Of a stretch of DNA of 64,000 nt, positions 35,434 through 44,032 are shown piece by piece; positions within the stretch are counted from its first letter, which is position 1; each line of letters opens with the position of its first letter. Made by a program: the position numbers and the translations under genes. Location: positions 62,001-126,000 of the forward strand of contig NZ_JAEQ01000006.1 in the NCBI RefSeq assembly GCF_000518985.1, read 5' to 3'. The notes beneath the pieces were generated by a model. The model saw only the letters and a list, made by a program, of their open reading frames with translations, made no database searches and was not told the DNA's origin. The stretch is from Chelativorans sp. J32. GTDB lineage: Bacteria > Pseudomonadota > Alphaproteobacteria > Rhizobiales > Rhizobiaceae.

Positions 35434-36186
35434 ATGAAAAAACTTGCTTCTCTTTACGATCGCAGCCGTGTCCCGCTCTACATCCAAGTCGCATCAGTGA
35501 TGCGGCAGCGGATCGAGAGCGGCCATTGGGCCGAAGGTGACAAGATCTCGACCCTCGAAGAGCTTGAGGCTGAGTTCGCCGTCGCGCGCGTGACCATCCG
35601 CCAAGCCATTGAACTGCTCCGCAACGAGGGCCTGCTCGATGCACAGCAGGGCCGGGGCACCTTCGTTTCCGGAAGGCCGCGTCACAACCGCTGGTTAAAT
35701 CTCGCCAACGACTTCGACACCATGCTCGCGCTGGTGAAGGACAATGTGATCGAGCGTGTTCATATCGAAGAGAATGTCGCGCCGCCCGATCTCGATGAGC
35801 GGGAAGGAAAGCCAGCCGAGAAATACACGTTTCTTCGCAGCGTCCAGTATAACAACGGCGAGCCATTCTCGGTCGTGAACCTTTACCTGGCCCAGAACCT
35901 CTTTGCTCGCGATCGGAAACGCTTCTCCCATTCCGCGGCGTTGCCGAGCATCGTGGAGATGCAGGATGTCCGCATCCTTCATGCATACCAGACGCTGACG
36001 ATCGGCGTTGCCGACCCGGAGACGGCCAATCTGCTGAAGATCGGTCTTGGCGAGCCCACCGCTGATTGCCGCCTGGTCCTGATAGACGATGCGAACACGG
36101 CTATCTACGTAGCGAACATCCACTATCTCAAGGATTGCTTCGCGTTACGGGTCGATCTCTTGAACAAGGGCAAGGTGGAAGCGTAG
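35434..36186 (+). CDS. GntR-family regulator with UTRA ligand domain, candidate regulator of the F420 regulon
   Basis: A 250-residue regulator of the HutC/FarR branch. The N-terminal winged helix is clear (PLYIQVASVMRQRI and FAVARVTIRQAIELL up to about residue 70, then GRGTFV), followed by a UTRA domain (about 85-240). The start is uncertain: an ATG at 35434 is chosen because family members begin shortly before the first helix, while upstream in-frame starts at 35398 or 35329 have no better ribosome site. It is the only regulator between 12.7 and 38.7 kb, so it is the natural candidate for the six palindromic sites. Its own promoter shows no clear copy of the motif. Confidence 0.82.
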   Translation: MKKLASLYDRSRVPLYIQVASVMRQRIESGHWAEGDKISTLEELEAEFAVARVTIRQAIELLRNEGLLDAQQGRGTFVSGRPRHNRWLNLANDFDTMLALVKDNVIERVHIEENVAPPDLDEREGKPAEKYTFLRSVQYNNGEPFSVVNLYLAQNLFARDRKRFSHSAALPSIVEMQDVRILHAYQTLTIGVADPETANLLKIGLGEPTADCRLVLIDDANTAIYVANIHYLKDCFALRVDLLNKGKVEA

Positions 36187-36213
36187 GCGCGCCGCGGTTT
36201 ACCCACGGCGCGC
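36187..36213. terminator. Hairpin between convergent regulator and dpaL
   Basis: GCGCGCCG and CGGCGCGC form a strong 8-base stem with an 11-base loop between two convergent stop codons. No T-run is seen on either strand, so it is a probable but not certain bidirectional terminator. Confidence 0.55.
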
Positions 36214-36220
36214 GGGCCCA

Positions 36221-37453
36221 TTACGCCGGCGCGAACAGGTCGGCCGGCGTGCAGCCGACAATCGCCCGGTAACGCGCCTCATCGGTGGCTCCCTCCGTAT
36301 TGATGAGGAGCACGCGTGAATGCGCATCAATGCCGAGTGCCGACCGCGTCTTTGCGTCGGCAGCCGCCTTGAGAAAGCCGGCCAGGCCGGCAGCGCCGCT
36401 TTCGCCTGAGACGATCGGCGGATCGCCGGCGACCGGGCGGGCGAGGCGGCGCATGGTCTCGGCCGCGTCATCCTCGTCGATGGTCATGTAGGCGTCCGCT
36501 TTGCGCGAAAGAATGCGCCAGGCCACCAATGACGGCTCGTAGCATTCCAGCATGGCCATGATGGTGGGTTCGCCATGTGCAACCTTGAGGGGGTGACCGG
36601 CCTGCGCACTTTCGAACAGGCATGCCGCCCTGCTCGGTTCGACGACAATCAGGCGCGGGCGCTTGTCCCCGTAACGGACGTCGAAGTGACCGGCAACAGC
36701 CGCGGCAAGGCCTCCTACGCCTGCCTGAACGAAGACGTGTGTCGGCGCGGCCGCCAGGGCATCTGCCGCCTCCTTGAGCATCGCTGTATAGCCTTGCATG
36801 ACAAGACCGGGAATTCGTTCGTATCCCGGCCAGGAGGTATCTGAGACGACGGTCCATCCCATCTCCTTGCACTTGCGTTCGGCCTCTGCGACTGAATCGT
36901 CATATGTGCCATCGACGCGGATAATCTGGGCCCCGAACGCGGCAATCGCGGCCACACGTTCGTCCGACACTCCTGAATGAACGAAGATCGCAGCTTTCGC
37001 GCCGACAAGTTGGGCGCCGGCGGCCACCGACTTGCCGTGATTGCCGTCCGTCGCGCAGCCGAAGGTCATGCCGGCGGCGACCTCGCGGACGGCCGGCGAA
37101 TGCAGCTCTGCTATGTCCACTGGAAGGCCGAGCTTGCGGCCCGCCTGCTCCAGGACGAGACGGATAACGGCATAGGAACCGCCGAGAGCCTTGAAGCTGT
37201 TGAGGTCCAGCCTTTGACTTTCGTCCTTGACGTAGACGGCTTCGACGCCAGTCAGGCGGGCCAGGCCGGCAAGTGCATGGAGCGGGGTTGGCTTATGGTT
37301 CGGGCGGTAGGAAAGGAAGCGCGCTACCGCTTCGGCCGACGCGAGGCTGAGGATGTCGGCGTCTCTGGAATCGAGCGGTGTGCCGTGGTCGGGATGAGAG
37401 TTGAGGATAAGCAACGCGAAAGCTCCATGTTGCATCTGCGAAAAGTCGCGCAT
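36221..37453 (-). CDS. dpaL: Diaminopropionate ammonia-lyase (DpaL/YgeX family)
   Basis: A 410-residue fold-type-II PLP lyase that splits 2,3-diaminopropionate to pyruvate and ammonia. Family residues seen: Schiff-base Lys in DLNSFKALGG (K88), the ATDGNHGKSVAAG loop with the catalytic Asp (about D136), DTSWPGYERIPG with the second Asp, and VGVGGL-like QAGVGGLAA for the PLP phosphate. The ATG at 37453 sits within the T-run of the upstream terminator, so a TTG at 37414 with GGAG eight bases before it is a credible alternative start. It is second in an operon with livK. Leaving groups other than ammonia are possible in this family, so substrate scope is open. Confidence 0.85.
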   Translation of the reverse strand: MRDFSQMQHGAFALLILNSHPDHGTPLDSRDADILSLASAEAVARFLSYRPNHKPTPLHALAGLARLTGVEAVYVKDESQRLDLNSFKALGGSYAVIRLVLEQAGRKLGLPVDIAELHSPAVREVAAGMTFGCATDGNHGKSVAAGAQLVGAKAAIFVHSGVSDERVAAIAAFGAQIIRVDGTYDDSVAEAERKCKEMGWTVVSDTSWPGYERIPGLVMQGYTAMLKEAADALAAAPTHVFVQAGVGGLAAAVAGHFDVRYGDKRPRLIVVEPSRAACLFESAQAGHPLKVAHGEPTIMAMLECYEPSLVAWRILSRKADAYMTIDEDDAAETMRRLARPVAGDPPIVSGESGAAGLAGFLKAAADAKTRSALGIDAHSRVLLINTEGATDEARYRAIVGCTPADLFAPA

Positions 37454-37479
37454 GAAAGAAGCCCGCCGGTGCGGCGGGC
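37452..37479 (-). terminator. Intra-operon terminator-like hairpin between livK and dpaL
   Basis: On the minus strand GCCCGCCG-CAC-CGGCGGGC (37479-37461) is followed by TTCTTTC, a rho-independent terminator shape directly before the dpaL start. It is likely to hold back dpaL relative to the binding-protein gene, as is common downstream of ABC binding-protein genes. Confidence 0.7.
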
Positions 37480-37501
37480 CAGTTTACATCGGATGATCAG
37501 A

Positions 37502-38656
37502 TCAGGAGCCGACAAGCTCGATCTTGCCGTCAACGATCCGTACCAGCGTGCCATTCGCCATATATTGACCGCTCTCCCGGCCTTCGGGACCGTCCTTGAC
37601 GAAGGTGACCGTTCCGTTGAGCGCCGGAGCTTCAATGTTCCAGAATGCCTCTTTGATCGCTTCCGGTTCAGCCTTGCCGGCCATTTCGATCGCTGCCTTG
37701 ATGACCTGAATGCCGTCGTAGCCGCGGTAGCTCTCGGTCATGCCCGCTTTGTCGTGCCCGGCCTTTTCCCAGGCCGCGACGAAGGCTTTAGCCCTGTCGG
37801 GATGTTCGGCCCTTTCCGGGAACCACGGTGCGAAGAAGACCATGTGGATGCTGTTGTTGGCTGCGGAGCCGGCCTGCTGTATCAGCTGGTCGGGATTTTG
37901 CGATCCGCCGGTCGTGATGATCTGCTTCGTTATACCGAGCGCAGCAGCCTGCTTGAGGAGCAGTGTGAGTTGCTCGACCGCGGTCGTCACGATGATGGTG
38001 TCGGAGTCCGACGCCTTGATCTTGGACAGTTGCGCACTCAGATCCTGCGCGCCCTGATCCATTATCTCGGACAGTCCGACCTCGATTCCTTCTTCTCCAA
38101 GAGCCTTGGTGAAATCGTTTATGGTGCCGATTCCCCAGTCATTGTTGATGGCCAGGAAATCGACCTTCTTTATGTTGAGTTCCGGCAGGTGCTTCTTGAA
38201 TAGTTCCGCTTCGACCCAGGAGGGCGGCGAAATGCGGAATACGTAGGGATTGCCTTGCTGGGTGATCTTCGACGACGAGGATGTCTCGACCAGCATCGGT
38301 ACCTGGTACTGCATCAGCTTCGGCATCGCGGCGAGGGTAAGGCTGGACCCCCAGGCGCCGAGGAGGACGGGCACTTTGTCGCTGACGATAAGTTTTTCGG
38401 CAACGGCAGCAGCTTCGGTAGGATTGCTCTTGTTGTCCTCGATGACGAGCTGGAGCTTCTCGCCAAGAACCCCGCCATTGGCGTTGATCTCCTCCACTGC
38501 GAGCTTGGCGCCGTCGACGATGTAAGTGCCGGACGCCGCAAAGGGCCCGGTCAATGGCTGGTTGACGCCGATTTTGATCGGATCGGCTTGCGAGATACCG
38601 GCCCCTGCCAGGATCAGCGAGGCGGTAATCGCATACAAGTGCAAGCGCTCAATCAA
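37502..38656 (-). CDS. LIV-type ABC transporter substrate-binding protein LivK
   Basis: A 384-residue periplasmic binding protein with an N-terminal signal peptide (basic start, hydrophobic segment, cleavage expected after about residue 23 at ISQA-DP). The type I periplasmic fold is seen in IKIGVNQPLTGPFAASG (about 26-42) and EEINANGGVLGEKLQLVIED. It starts at a TTG behind GGAGGAGAAG. Its operator (38714-38739) is shared with livHMGF 25 kb away, which lacks a binding protein. The most economical reading is that it serves that importer. The ligand is unknown, but the neighbouring DpaL suggests an amino-acid-like molecule. Confidence 0.85.
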   Translation of the reverse strand: MIERLHLYAITASLILAGAGISQADPIKIGVNQPLTGPFAASGTYIVDGAKLAVEEINANGGVLGEKLQLVIEDNKSNPTEAAAVAEKLIVSDKVPVLLGAWGSSLTLAAMPKLMQYQVPMLVETSSSSKITQQGNPYVFRISPPSWVEAELFKKHLPELNIKKVDFLAINNDWGIGTINDFTKALGEEGIEVGLSEIMDQGAQDLSAQLSKIKASDSDTIIVTTAVEQLTLLLKQAAALGITKQIITTGGSQNPDQLIQQAGSAANNSIHMVFFAPWFPERAEHPDRAKAFVAAWEKAGHDKAGMTESYRGYDGIQVIKAAIEMAGKAEPEAIKEAFWNIEAPALNGTVTFVKDGPEGRESGQYMANGTLVRIVDGKIELVGS

Positions 38657-38713
38657 TGTCTTCTCCTCCGGTTATACGCATCAATTGCTTGGCACCTGGC
38701 CCAAGCAATCCTA

Positions 38714-38739
38714 CTATTATACCAATAATAGTATAATAG
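38714..38739 (-). promoter_or_regulatory. F420-regulon operator, site 6 (upstream of livK-dpaL)
   Basis: Read on the minus strand: TATTA, TACTA, TTAT, TGGTA, TAATA, matching the layout of the other five sites. It contains the perfect palindrome CTATTATAC-N8-GTATAATAG. It lies 58 bases before the livK start. Confidence 0.6.
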
Positions 38740-39371
38740 GCAAATTGCCGATATGGAGGATACCAGCCCTCCACAGGGGCGGCTTCGTCCCTGTGTTTTG
38801 GGGCAGTGGAAGGCTCTATCGGACACTTGGCGGAGTTTCTAGTGCAGGCGCGGCAACTGCTGTCCGACAGCATGAATTGAGGCGCCGGCAGCATCTGGCC
38901 TCCGCAAACAGCTCAAGAACTGCATGTCACTATGGGTGGTGCGGGCCGCCGGTAAGAAAGCGCCACTAAATATCGCCGAGGGTGCCTATGTGTTCTCGAC
39001 GCGCAACAACTTGCGCGGTGTATACTCTTTCGAGCCCTGTGCGCAGTGGCAGGTGGTCCAGCGGAACATCTCTGACCGGTTCCCGAAATGGCCAGCAGCT
39101 AAGGAGCTTCTTACCGGTACTGAGGGCAGATTAGCGTCTATTTCTTCGATCCGCTGAGTGGAATAAGCATAGATGTACCTGAGTGCTCATCGGCACCCAG
39201 TGAGAGATCACCATACGAGAATGATCAGACTTCATGATCCTACCTGATCCTGGAGGCCTGTTTAGGCGCTCCTGGCAGGGTCATGCACGAAATCGTTTTG
39301 GAAGTAAATCGCGCCTCGCTCAACGTGAGACGGAGCTGTCCTCCCACACGGCCCTCGCGGACGGACGACAA
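38740..39371. other. About 630-base gene-poor stretch between livK and the ectoine block
   Basis: No supported gene is seen. One open reading (38924-39157, 77 residues) lacks a ribosome site and matches nothing I recognise. The stretch separates the F420 regulon from the ectoine cluster and may be a module boundary left by recombination. Confidence 0.45.
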
Positions 39372-39390
39372 GACCCTCCCAGAAGGGGAG
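39372..39390 (-). terminator. Terminator after doeD
   Basis: On the minus strand CCCTCCC-CTTCT-GGGAGGG is followed by TCTTGTC, about 38 bases past the aminotransferase stop. A short imperfect T-run suggests rho-independent termination of the ectoine degradation operon. Confidence 0.65.
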
Positions 39391-39427
39391 GGCCTTGACC
39401 GTTATGTCCACATCGGCAGCGGTGATC

Positions 39428-40798
39428 TTACCCGAGGACCTCCACAACTGCTTCGACGGTTTTGCCGACCACTTCGTCCGCTTCCGCCCGTGTCAGGCAG
39501 AGCGGCGGAGCGAAACCGAGTATGTCGCCCTGCGGCATGGCGCGACCGATCACCCCTCGCCGGGCCAGGGCTGCCGCAACGCTCGGGCCGACCTTCCGGT
39601 CCGACTCGAAGAAGGTGCGCGTGCCGCGTTCCTGGACGAACTCCACCGCGCAGAGAAGGCCTTCTCCACGAATTTCGCCGACATGGGCATGGCCTCCCAG
39701 CGCATCCTTCATAGCATGGTTGAAGTAGGCGCCGGTTTCCCTGGCATTTTCCACCAGCCCAAGCTCGTCGATCAGTTTCAGGTTGGCGACGCCCGCGGCC
39801 GCACCGATAGGATGGGCCGAATATGTCCAGCCGTGGCCGATCGGACCGTTCTCGTCCGTCCCCTGTTCGAGGACCTTCCATACCTTATCGCCGACAATGG
39901 AGCCCGATAGCGGCGCATAGGCCGAGGTCAGGCCCTTGGCGATCGTGATAATATCGGGCTCGATGCCGTAATGGTCCGATCCGAACATGGAGCCCAGCCG
40001 GCCGAAGCCTGTGACCACCTCGTCTGCGATCAGCAGGATGTCGTGCTCCTTCAGAACCTTCTGGATCGCAGCCCAGTAACCGGAAGGTGGCGGGACGATA
40101 CCGCCGGTGCCGAGCACCGGTTCGCCTATGAAGGCTGCGATCGTGTCGGCACCTTCGCGGGCGATCAGCTTCTCCAACTCGTCGGCGCAGAAGGCTACGA
40201 AGTCGGCCTCGCTCATCCCGAGCTCCGGCCTCCGGTAGTAATAGGGCGCCTCCGTGTGGATCACCTGCGAAAGCGGCAGGTCGAACTTGTTGTGGAAGGT
40301 CGCAAGCCCGGTCAGCGAACCGGTGACGAGGCCGGAGCCATGATAGCCGCGCCAGCGGGAGATGATCTTCTTTTTCCGAGGCCGGCCGAGTATATTGTTG
40401 TAATACCAGACGAGTTTGACGTTGGTTTCGTTGGCGTCCGATCCGCCGAGGCCAAAATAGACCTTCGACATGTTCTTCGGCGCCCGCTCGAGCACCATCT
40501 TTGCCAGGGTGATCGAGGCTTCGGTGCCATGGCCGACATAGGCATGGTAATAGGCGAGTTCCTTCGCCTGCGCCGCGATCGCCTCGGCAATCTCAGAACG
40601 ACCATAGCCGACATTGACACAGTATAATCCGGCGAAGGCATCGAGCAGCCGGTTGCCGTCGCGGTCCTCAATGAAGACGCCCTTGCCGCCGGTCACGATG
40701 CGGTTCGGCGTCTCGCCACGTGCGTGTTGGGCGAGATGGGTCGAGGGGTGGAAGAAATTCTCCCGGTCCCAGCGGTCGAGGACGTCATTTGTCAGCAT
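39428..40798 (-). CDS. doeD: Class III aminotransferase, probable diaminobutyrate transaminase DoeD
   Basis: A 456-residue PLP aminotransferase of the omega/class III group. GPLxHRGY-type glycine-rich residues, LIADEVVTGFGRLGSMFG (about 255-272) with the PLP-binding Asp, and the Schiff-base Lys in TIAKGLTSAYAPLSG (about K287) are present. In ectoine degradation DoeD removes an amino group from 2,4-diaminobutyrate, giving aspartate semialdehyde. The identity is inferred from position next to DoeC and DoeX, since omega-aminotransferases look alike. It is 30 bases downstream of doeC in the same direction. Confidence 0.75.
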   Translation of the reverse strand: MLTNDVLDRWDRENFFHPSTHLAQHARGETPNRIVTGGKGVFIEDRDGNRLLDAFAGLYCVNVGYGRSEIAEAIAAQAKELAYYHAYVGHGTEASITLAKMVLERAPKNMSKVYFGLGGSDANETNVKLVWYYNNILGRPRKKKIISRWRGYHGSGLVTGSLTGLATFHNKFDLPLSQVIHTEAPYYYRRPELGMSEADFVAFCADELEKLIAREGADTIAAFIGEPVLGTGGIVPPPSGYWAAIQKVLKEHDILLIADEVVTGFGRLGSMFGSDHYGIEPDIITIAKGLTSAYAPLSGSIVGDKVWKVLEQGTDENGPIGHGWTYSAHPIGAAAGVANLKLIDELGLVENARETGAYFNHAMKDALGGHAHVGEIRGEGLLCAVEFVQERGTRTFFESDRKVGPSVAAALARRGVIGRAMPQGDILGFAPPLCLTRAEADEVVGKTVEAVVEVLG

Positions 40799-40828
40799 CG
40801 TTGTTCTCCGTGCGGTCTTTCTGAATGC

Positions 40829-42313
40829 TCATGACACGTCGCAGCAGACGTATTTGAGATCGGTATAGGCTTCCATGCCATGGCGGGAGCCTTCGCGTCC
40901 CAGCCCGGCCTGCTTCATGCCGCCGAAGGGGATGGCAGCGCCGGTGATCTTGGTGCGATTGACCGCCACCATGCCGAATTCGAGCGCGCTGCTCATGCGC
41001 GCGATGCGGGCGCTGTCCGCGGTGTGAAGGTAGGCAACAAGCCCGGTCTCCGTGCGGTTCGCCCTTTCCAGCACTTCCTCCTCGCGGTCGAAGGGAGCAA
41101 AGGCCGCAACCGGGCCGAAGGTCTCCTCGCGGAAGATCGCCGCATCCTCCGGCACGTCCGCAAGGACTGTGGGCTGGAAGAATAGCGGCCCGGCGGGATC
41201 AACATTTCCGCCGGTGACAAGGCGCGCGCCGCGCGCCAGAGCGTCGGCGATGTGCTGTTCCTGCTTCGCGACGGCGCGAATGTTGATCAGCGGGCCGATG
41301 TCGGGATCGCTGGCACCAGGGCCGACCCGCATCGTCTCCACGCGTGTGGTAAAGGCGGCGACGAAGCGTTCATAGATGGACCGCTCTATGTAGAAGCGAT
41401 TGGCCGCGAGGCAGTCCTGCCCTGATGTCGCAAACTTGGCCGCGAGTGCCCGCTCCACCGCCCGCTCGAAGTCGCAGTCCGCAAAGGCGATGAACGGCGC
41501 GTGTCCGCCAAGCTCCATGACCAGCCGCTTGATGGTCGGCGCCGACTGGGCGTAGATCAGACGGCCGGTCTCTGTGGATCCGGTGAAGGAGAGGATGCGC
41601 ACCTTGGGCGATGCCGTGAAGGCGCCGACCACTTCGGGCGCGTCGCCGGTGACAACGTTGAAGACGCCGGCGGGAAAGCCGGCACGCTCGGCCAATTCGG
41701 CAAGCGCCAGCGCAGAGAAGGGTGTCTCGGAGGACGGGTGGCAAACGACGGTGCAGCCGGCGGCGAGCGCGGCAGCGGCCTTGCGCGTCAGCATCGCGGA
41801 AGGAAAATTCCACGGTGTCACGAGCGCAGCGACCCCGACCGGTTGGCGCAGCACGCGCATATCGGCGTCCGCCAAATGCGACGTGACGCTCTCCACATTC
41901 AATCGCTTCGCCTCCTCCGCATAGAACTCGACGTAGGAAGCGGCGTAATCGATCTCTCCGAGCGCTTCGGAAACCGGCTTGCCTTGTTCCTGGACCATGA
42001 GGCGGACAAGATCCTCGCGTGCGGCGACGATGAGATCGTGCCAGCGGCGGAGGATCTGTGCGCGCGTCAGGGGCAACTCGCCGGACCAAGGGCGAAATGC
42101 CCTGTGGGCGGCTTCGACCGCTTGTGCCGCGTCATCCGCCGTCAGTGCGGGCACGGAGCCGATACGCGAACCGTCGGCTGGGTCGGTGACGTCGATCATC
42201 CGCCCGCGCGAGCCCGCAGTCCAGGCGCCGTCGACATAGGCGAACTCCCGGAACAGGCGCGGGTCTGCAAGCGACGTCAGGGTGGTCTTCTGCAGGTAGG
42301 CGATCGAGGTCAT
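40829..42313 (-). CDS. doeC: Aldehyde dehydrogenase, probable aspartate-semialdehyde dehydrogenase DoeC
   Basis: A 494-residue NAD(P)-dependent aldehyde dehydrogenase of the succinate-semialdehyde type. The catalytic Glu in MELGGHAP, the Cys in ATSGQDCLAANRF and the substrate-binding LVTPWNFPSAML are intact. The ATG at 42313 with AGAGG just upstream is preferred over 42343. In Halomonas-type pathways DoeC oxidises aspartate semialdehyde to aspartate. Assignment depends on context; succinate semialdehyde oxidation is the alternative. Confidence 0.75.
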   Translation of the reverse strand: MTSIAYLQKTTLTSLADPRLFREFAYVDGAWTAGSRGRMIDVTDPADGSRIGSVPALTADDAAQAVEAAHRAFRPWSGELPLTRAQILRRWHDLIVAAREDLVRLMVQEQGKPVSEALGEIDYAASYVEFYAEEAKRLNVESVTSHLADADMRVLRQPVGVAALVTPWNFPSAMLTRKAAAALAAGCTVVCHPSSETPFSALALAELAERAGFPAGVFNVVTGDAPEVVGAFTASPKVRILSFTGSTETGRLIYAQSAPTIKRLVMELGGHAPFIAFADCDFERAVERALAAKFATSGQDCLAANRFYIERSIYERFVAAFTTRVETMRVGPGASDPDIGPLINIRAVAKQEQHIADALARGARLVTGGNVDPAGPLFFQPTVLADVPEDAAIFREETFGPVAAFAPFDREEEVLERANRTETGLVAYLHTADSARIARMSSALEFGMVAVNRTKITGAAIPFGGMKQAGLGREGSRHGMEAYTDLKYVCCDVS

Positions 42314-42441
42314 GGCGGGGCCTCTCGTTGGCAAGTGCCCCACATTGTGCGCTGACAGGCGCCGACGATGATTTTGAAGAGCCCGGTGACGGCCAAAGCT
42401 TCGTCGGAAGTGAGAGCCGGGAGCAGAGGTTTTTTCGCCAG

Positions 42442-42930
42442 TTAGTCCTGCGCCTGCATGCCAAGCAGCTGCACTAGGGGCGGCGGCCTGAGCTTAACCG
42501 ATTTCGTCACGACATAGGTGAAGTAGCGCGAGAGGCCGACTTTCGCCTCAAGCAGTTCATCCACCAGGCGCTGGTAGGCGTCTATGTCGCGCGTGACGAT
42601 CTGCAGGATATAATCGAAGCCGCCGCCGACAGCCCAACACGCGACAACCTCGTCCAGAGGCGACAGCGCGCGCTCGAACTGGTGGAAATCCTGAGCGCGG
42701 TGGCTTTCGAGTTCGGCCGCCATGAACACTGTTATGTGAGGCGCGATCTTCTTCAGCGCGATCTCGGCCCGATAGCCGGTGATGAGGCCCGCCTCCTCCA
42801 GCCGCTTCATCCTTTCCCATGCGGGCGCGGCTGAGAGGTTCACCCGCTTTGCAAGCTCGGCCTTGGAAATGCGACCCTCGCGGCTGAGGATGGCCAGGAT
42901 CTTCAGGTCGCGGTCATCGAGCTTCAGCAT
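42442..42930 (-). CDS. doeX: Lrp/AsnC-family regulator, probable DoeX
   Basis: A 162-residue regulator with a winged helix (LKILAILSREGRISKAELAKRVNLS, about 8-32) and a C-terminal RAM sensing domain. The start at 42930 (MLKLDD) is preferred over 42942. In Halomonas the doe operon carries an AsnC-type gene, doeX, between doeB and doeC, and the position here directly before doeC matches. It probably senses a pathway intermediate. Its sites were not identified. Confidence 0.75.
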   Translation of the reverse strand: MLKLDDRDLKILAILSREGRISKAELAKRVNLSAAPAWERMKRLEEAGLITGYRAEIALKKIAPHITVFMAAELESHRAQDFHQFERALSPLDEVVACWAVGGGFDYILQIVTRDIDAYQRLVDELLEAKVGLSRYFTYVVTKSVKLRPPPLVQLLGMQAQD

Positions 42931-43039
42931 CGGCCGCACCATTTCGGTAACGGAAAGTTTCGGTCATCGCCCCGGCTGATCCCCGGCATACGCCAAAGAA
43001 GGATGGCGTTGCAGAACGGCGCAAGAACACGGAACCATC

Positions 43040-44032
43040 TCACGTCGAGATCACGGATCCCACCCCGGCCTTCCGCGCCAGTTCCAGGGCGAAGGTCGCA
43101 ATGGCAGTATCCTGAGCGCCGGTACCAGTGAGATCGCAAATGGTGACCTGCTCGTCGGAGATGCGGGCCTCCTTCGTGCCGACGACGATCTCGCCAAGTT
43201 CCGGAGGCGTGCCACGGTTCCAGAGACCGGCAGCCTTGGCGCTGCGCAGTTCGCCCAGAAGCTCGCATTGGCTGACCCTGTCGCAGATATAGAGGTCGGC
43301 AGCCGCAATCGCGGCGGGATCGATCTCGTTCTTGCCCGCCTGGTCGGAGCCCATGGCGGTGATGTGGAGACCGGGGTGAAGCCACTCGGCCTGCAGCACC
43401 GGATGTTCGGCGGGCGTGGTTGTCACGACGAGCTGGCTCGCAGCGACGAGCCGGGCCGGATCAGGCTCGTAGGTCGCAATGACGGGCAGGTTGGTTGCGA
43501 TATCGCGCGCACAGGCCTCCGCCTTCTCGGGGTCGCGTCCCCAGACCAGAACCCGGTTGAACGGGCGGACCAGATGGGCCGCCTGGAGCTGCAGCCGTGC
43601 CTGCACTCCTGTGCCGATGACGCCGGCAGTTTCCACGCGCGAGGGCGCAAGGTGGCGGGCGGCGACCGCGCCAGCGGCGGCGGTACGCAAATCAGTGAGG
43701 TAGCCGTTGTCGAGCAGCAGCGCCTCGACCAGCCCGGTCTTGGCGGAGAACAGGATCATCAGCCCGTTGAGGCTCGGAAGCCCGATCTTCGGATTGTTGA
43801 AAAAGCCTGGGCTGACCTTGATGGCGAAACCTTCGAAGCCTGGAATCCAGGCGGTCTTCACGTCCACTTCGCCATTGGCCTCCGGGAGGGCCATGGACAG
43901 GATCGGCGGCATTACCACCTTACCCGAGGCGAGTGCCGCAAAGGCACGCTCCACAACGTCGATCGCCGGGAGGTCGAGCTTGATCAGCTTCCGCAGATCG
44001 GTTTCGGTCAGGATCGTGACCTCACGCGCCAT
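43040..44032 (-). CDS. eutC: Ornithine-cyclodeaminase-family protein, probable EutC (hydroxyectoine utilisation)
   Basis: A 330-residue NAD-binding protein of the ornithine cyclodeaminase / mu-crystallin family. KVSPGFFNNP-type substrate region (about 73-82), the dinucleotide motif TAGVIGTGVQARLQ (about 134-147) and the late SDQAGKNEID are visible. EutC, with EutB, is thought to convert hydroxyectoine to ectoine. It overlaps eutB by 11 bases, which supports this role over general ornithine cyclodeaminase activity. Confidence 0.8.
   Translation of the reverse strand: MAREVTILTETDLRKLIKLDLPAIDVVERAFAALASGKVVMPPILSMALPEANGEVDVKTAWIPGFEGFAIKVSPGFFNNPKIGLPSLNGLMILFSAKTGLVEALLLDNGYLTDLRTAAAGAVAARHLAPSRVETAGVIGTGVQARLQLQAAHLVRPFNRVLVWGRDPEKAEACARDIATNLPVIATYEPDPARLVAASQLVVTTTPAEHPVLQAEWLHPGLHITAMGSDQAGKNEIDPAAIAAADLYICDRVSQCELLGELRSAKAAGLWNRGTPPELGEIVVGTKEARISDEQVTICDLTGTGAQDTAIATFALELARKAGVGSVIST

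Noticed and set aside
38924-39157. Possible 77-residue gene in the gap after livK
   Set aside because: No ribosome site, no family resemblance, and the sequence looks non-coding on both strands. Not annotated as a gene.
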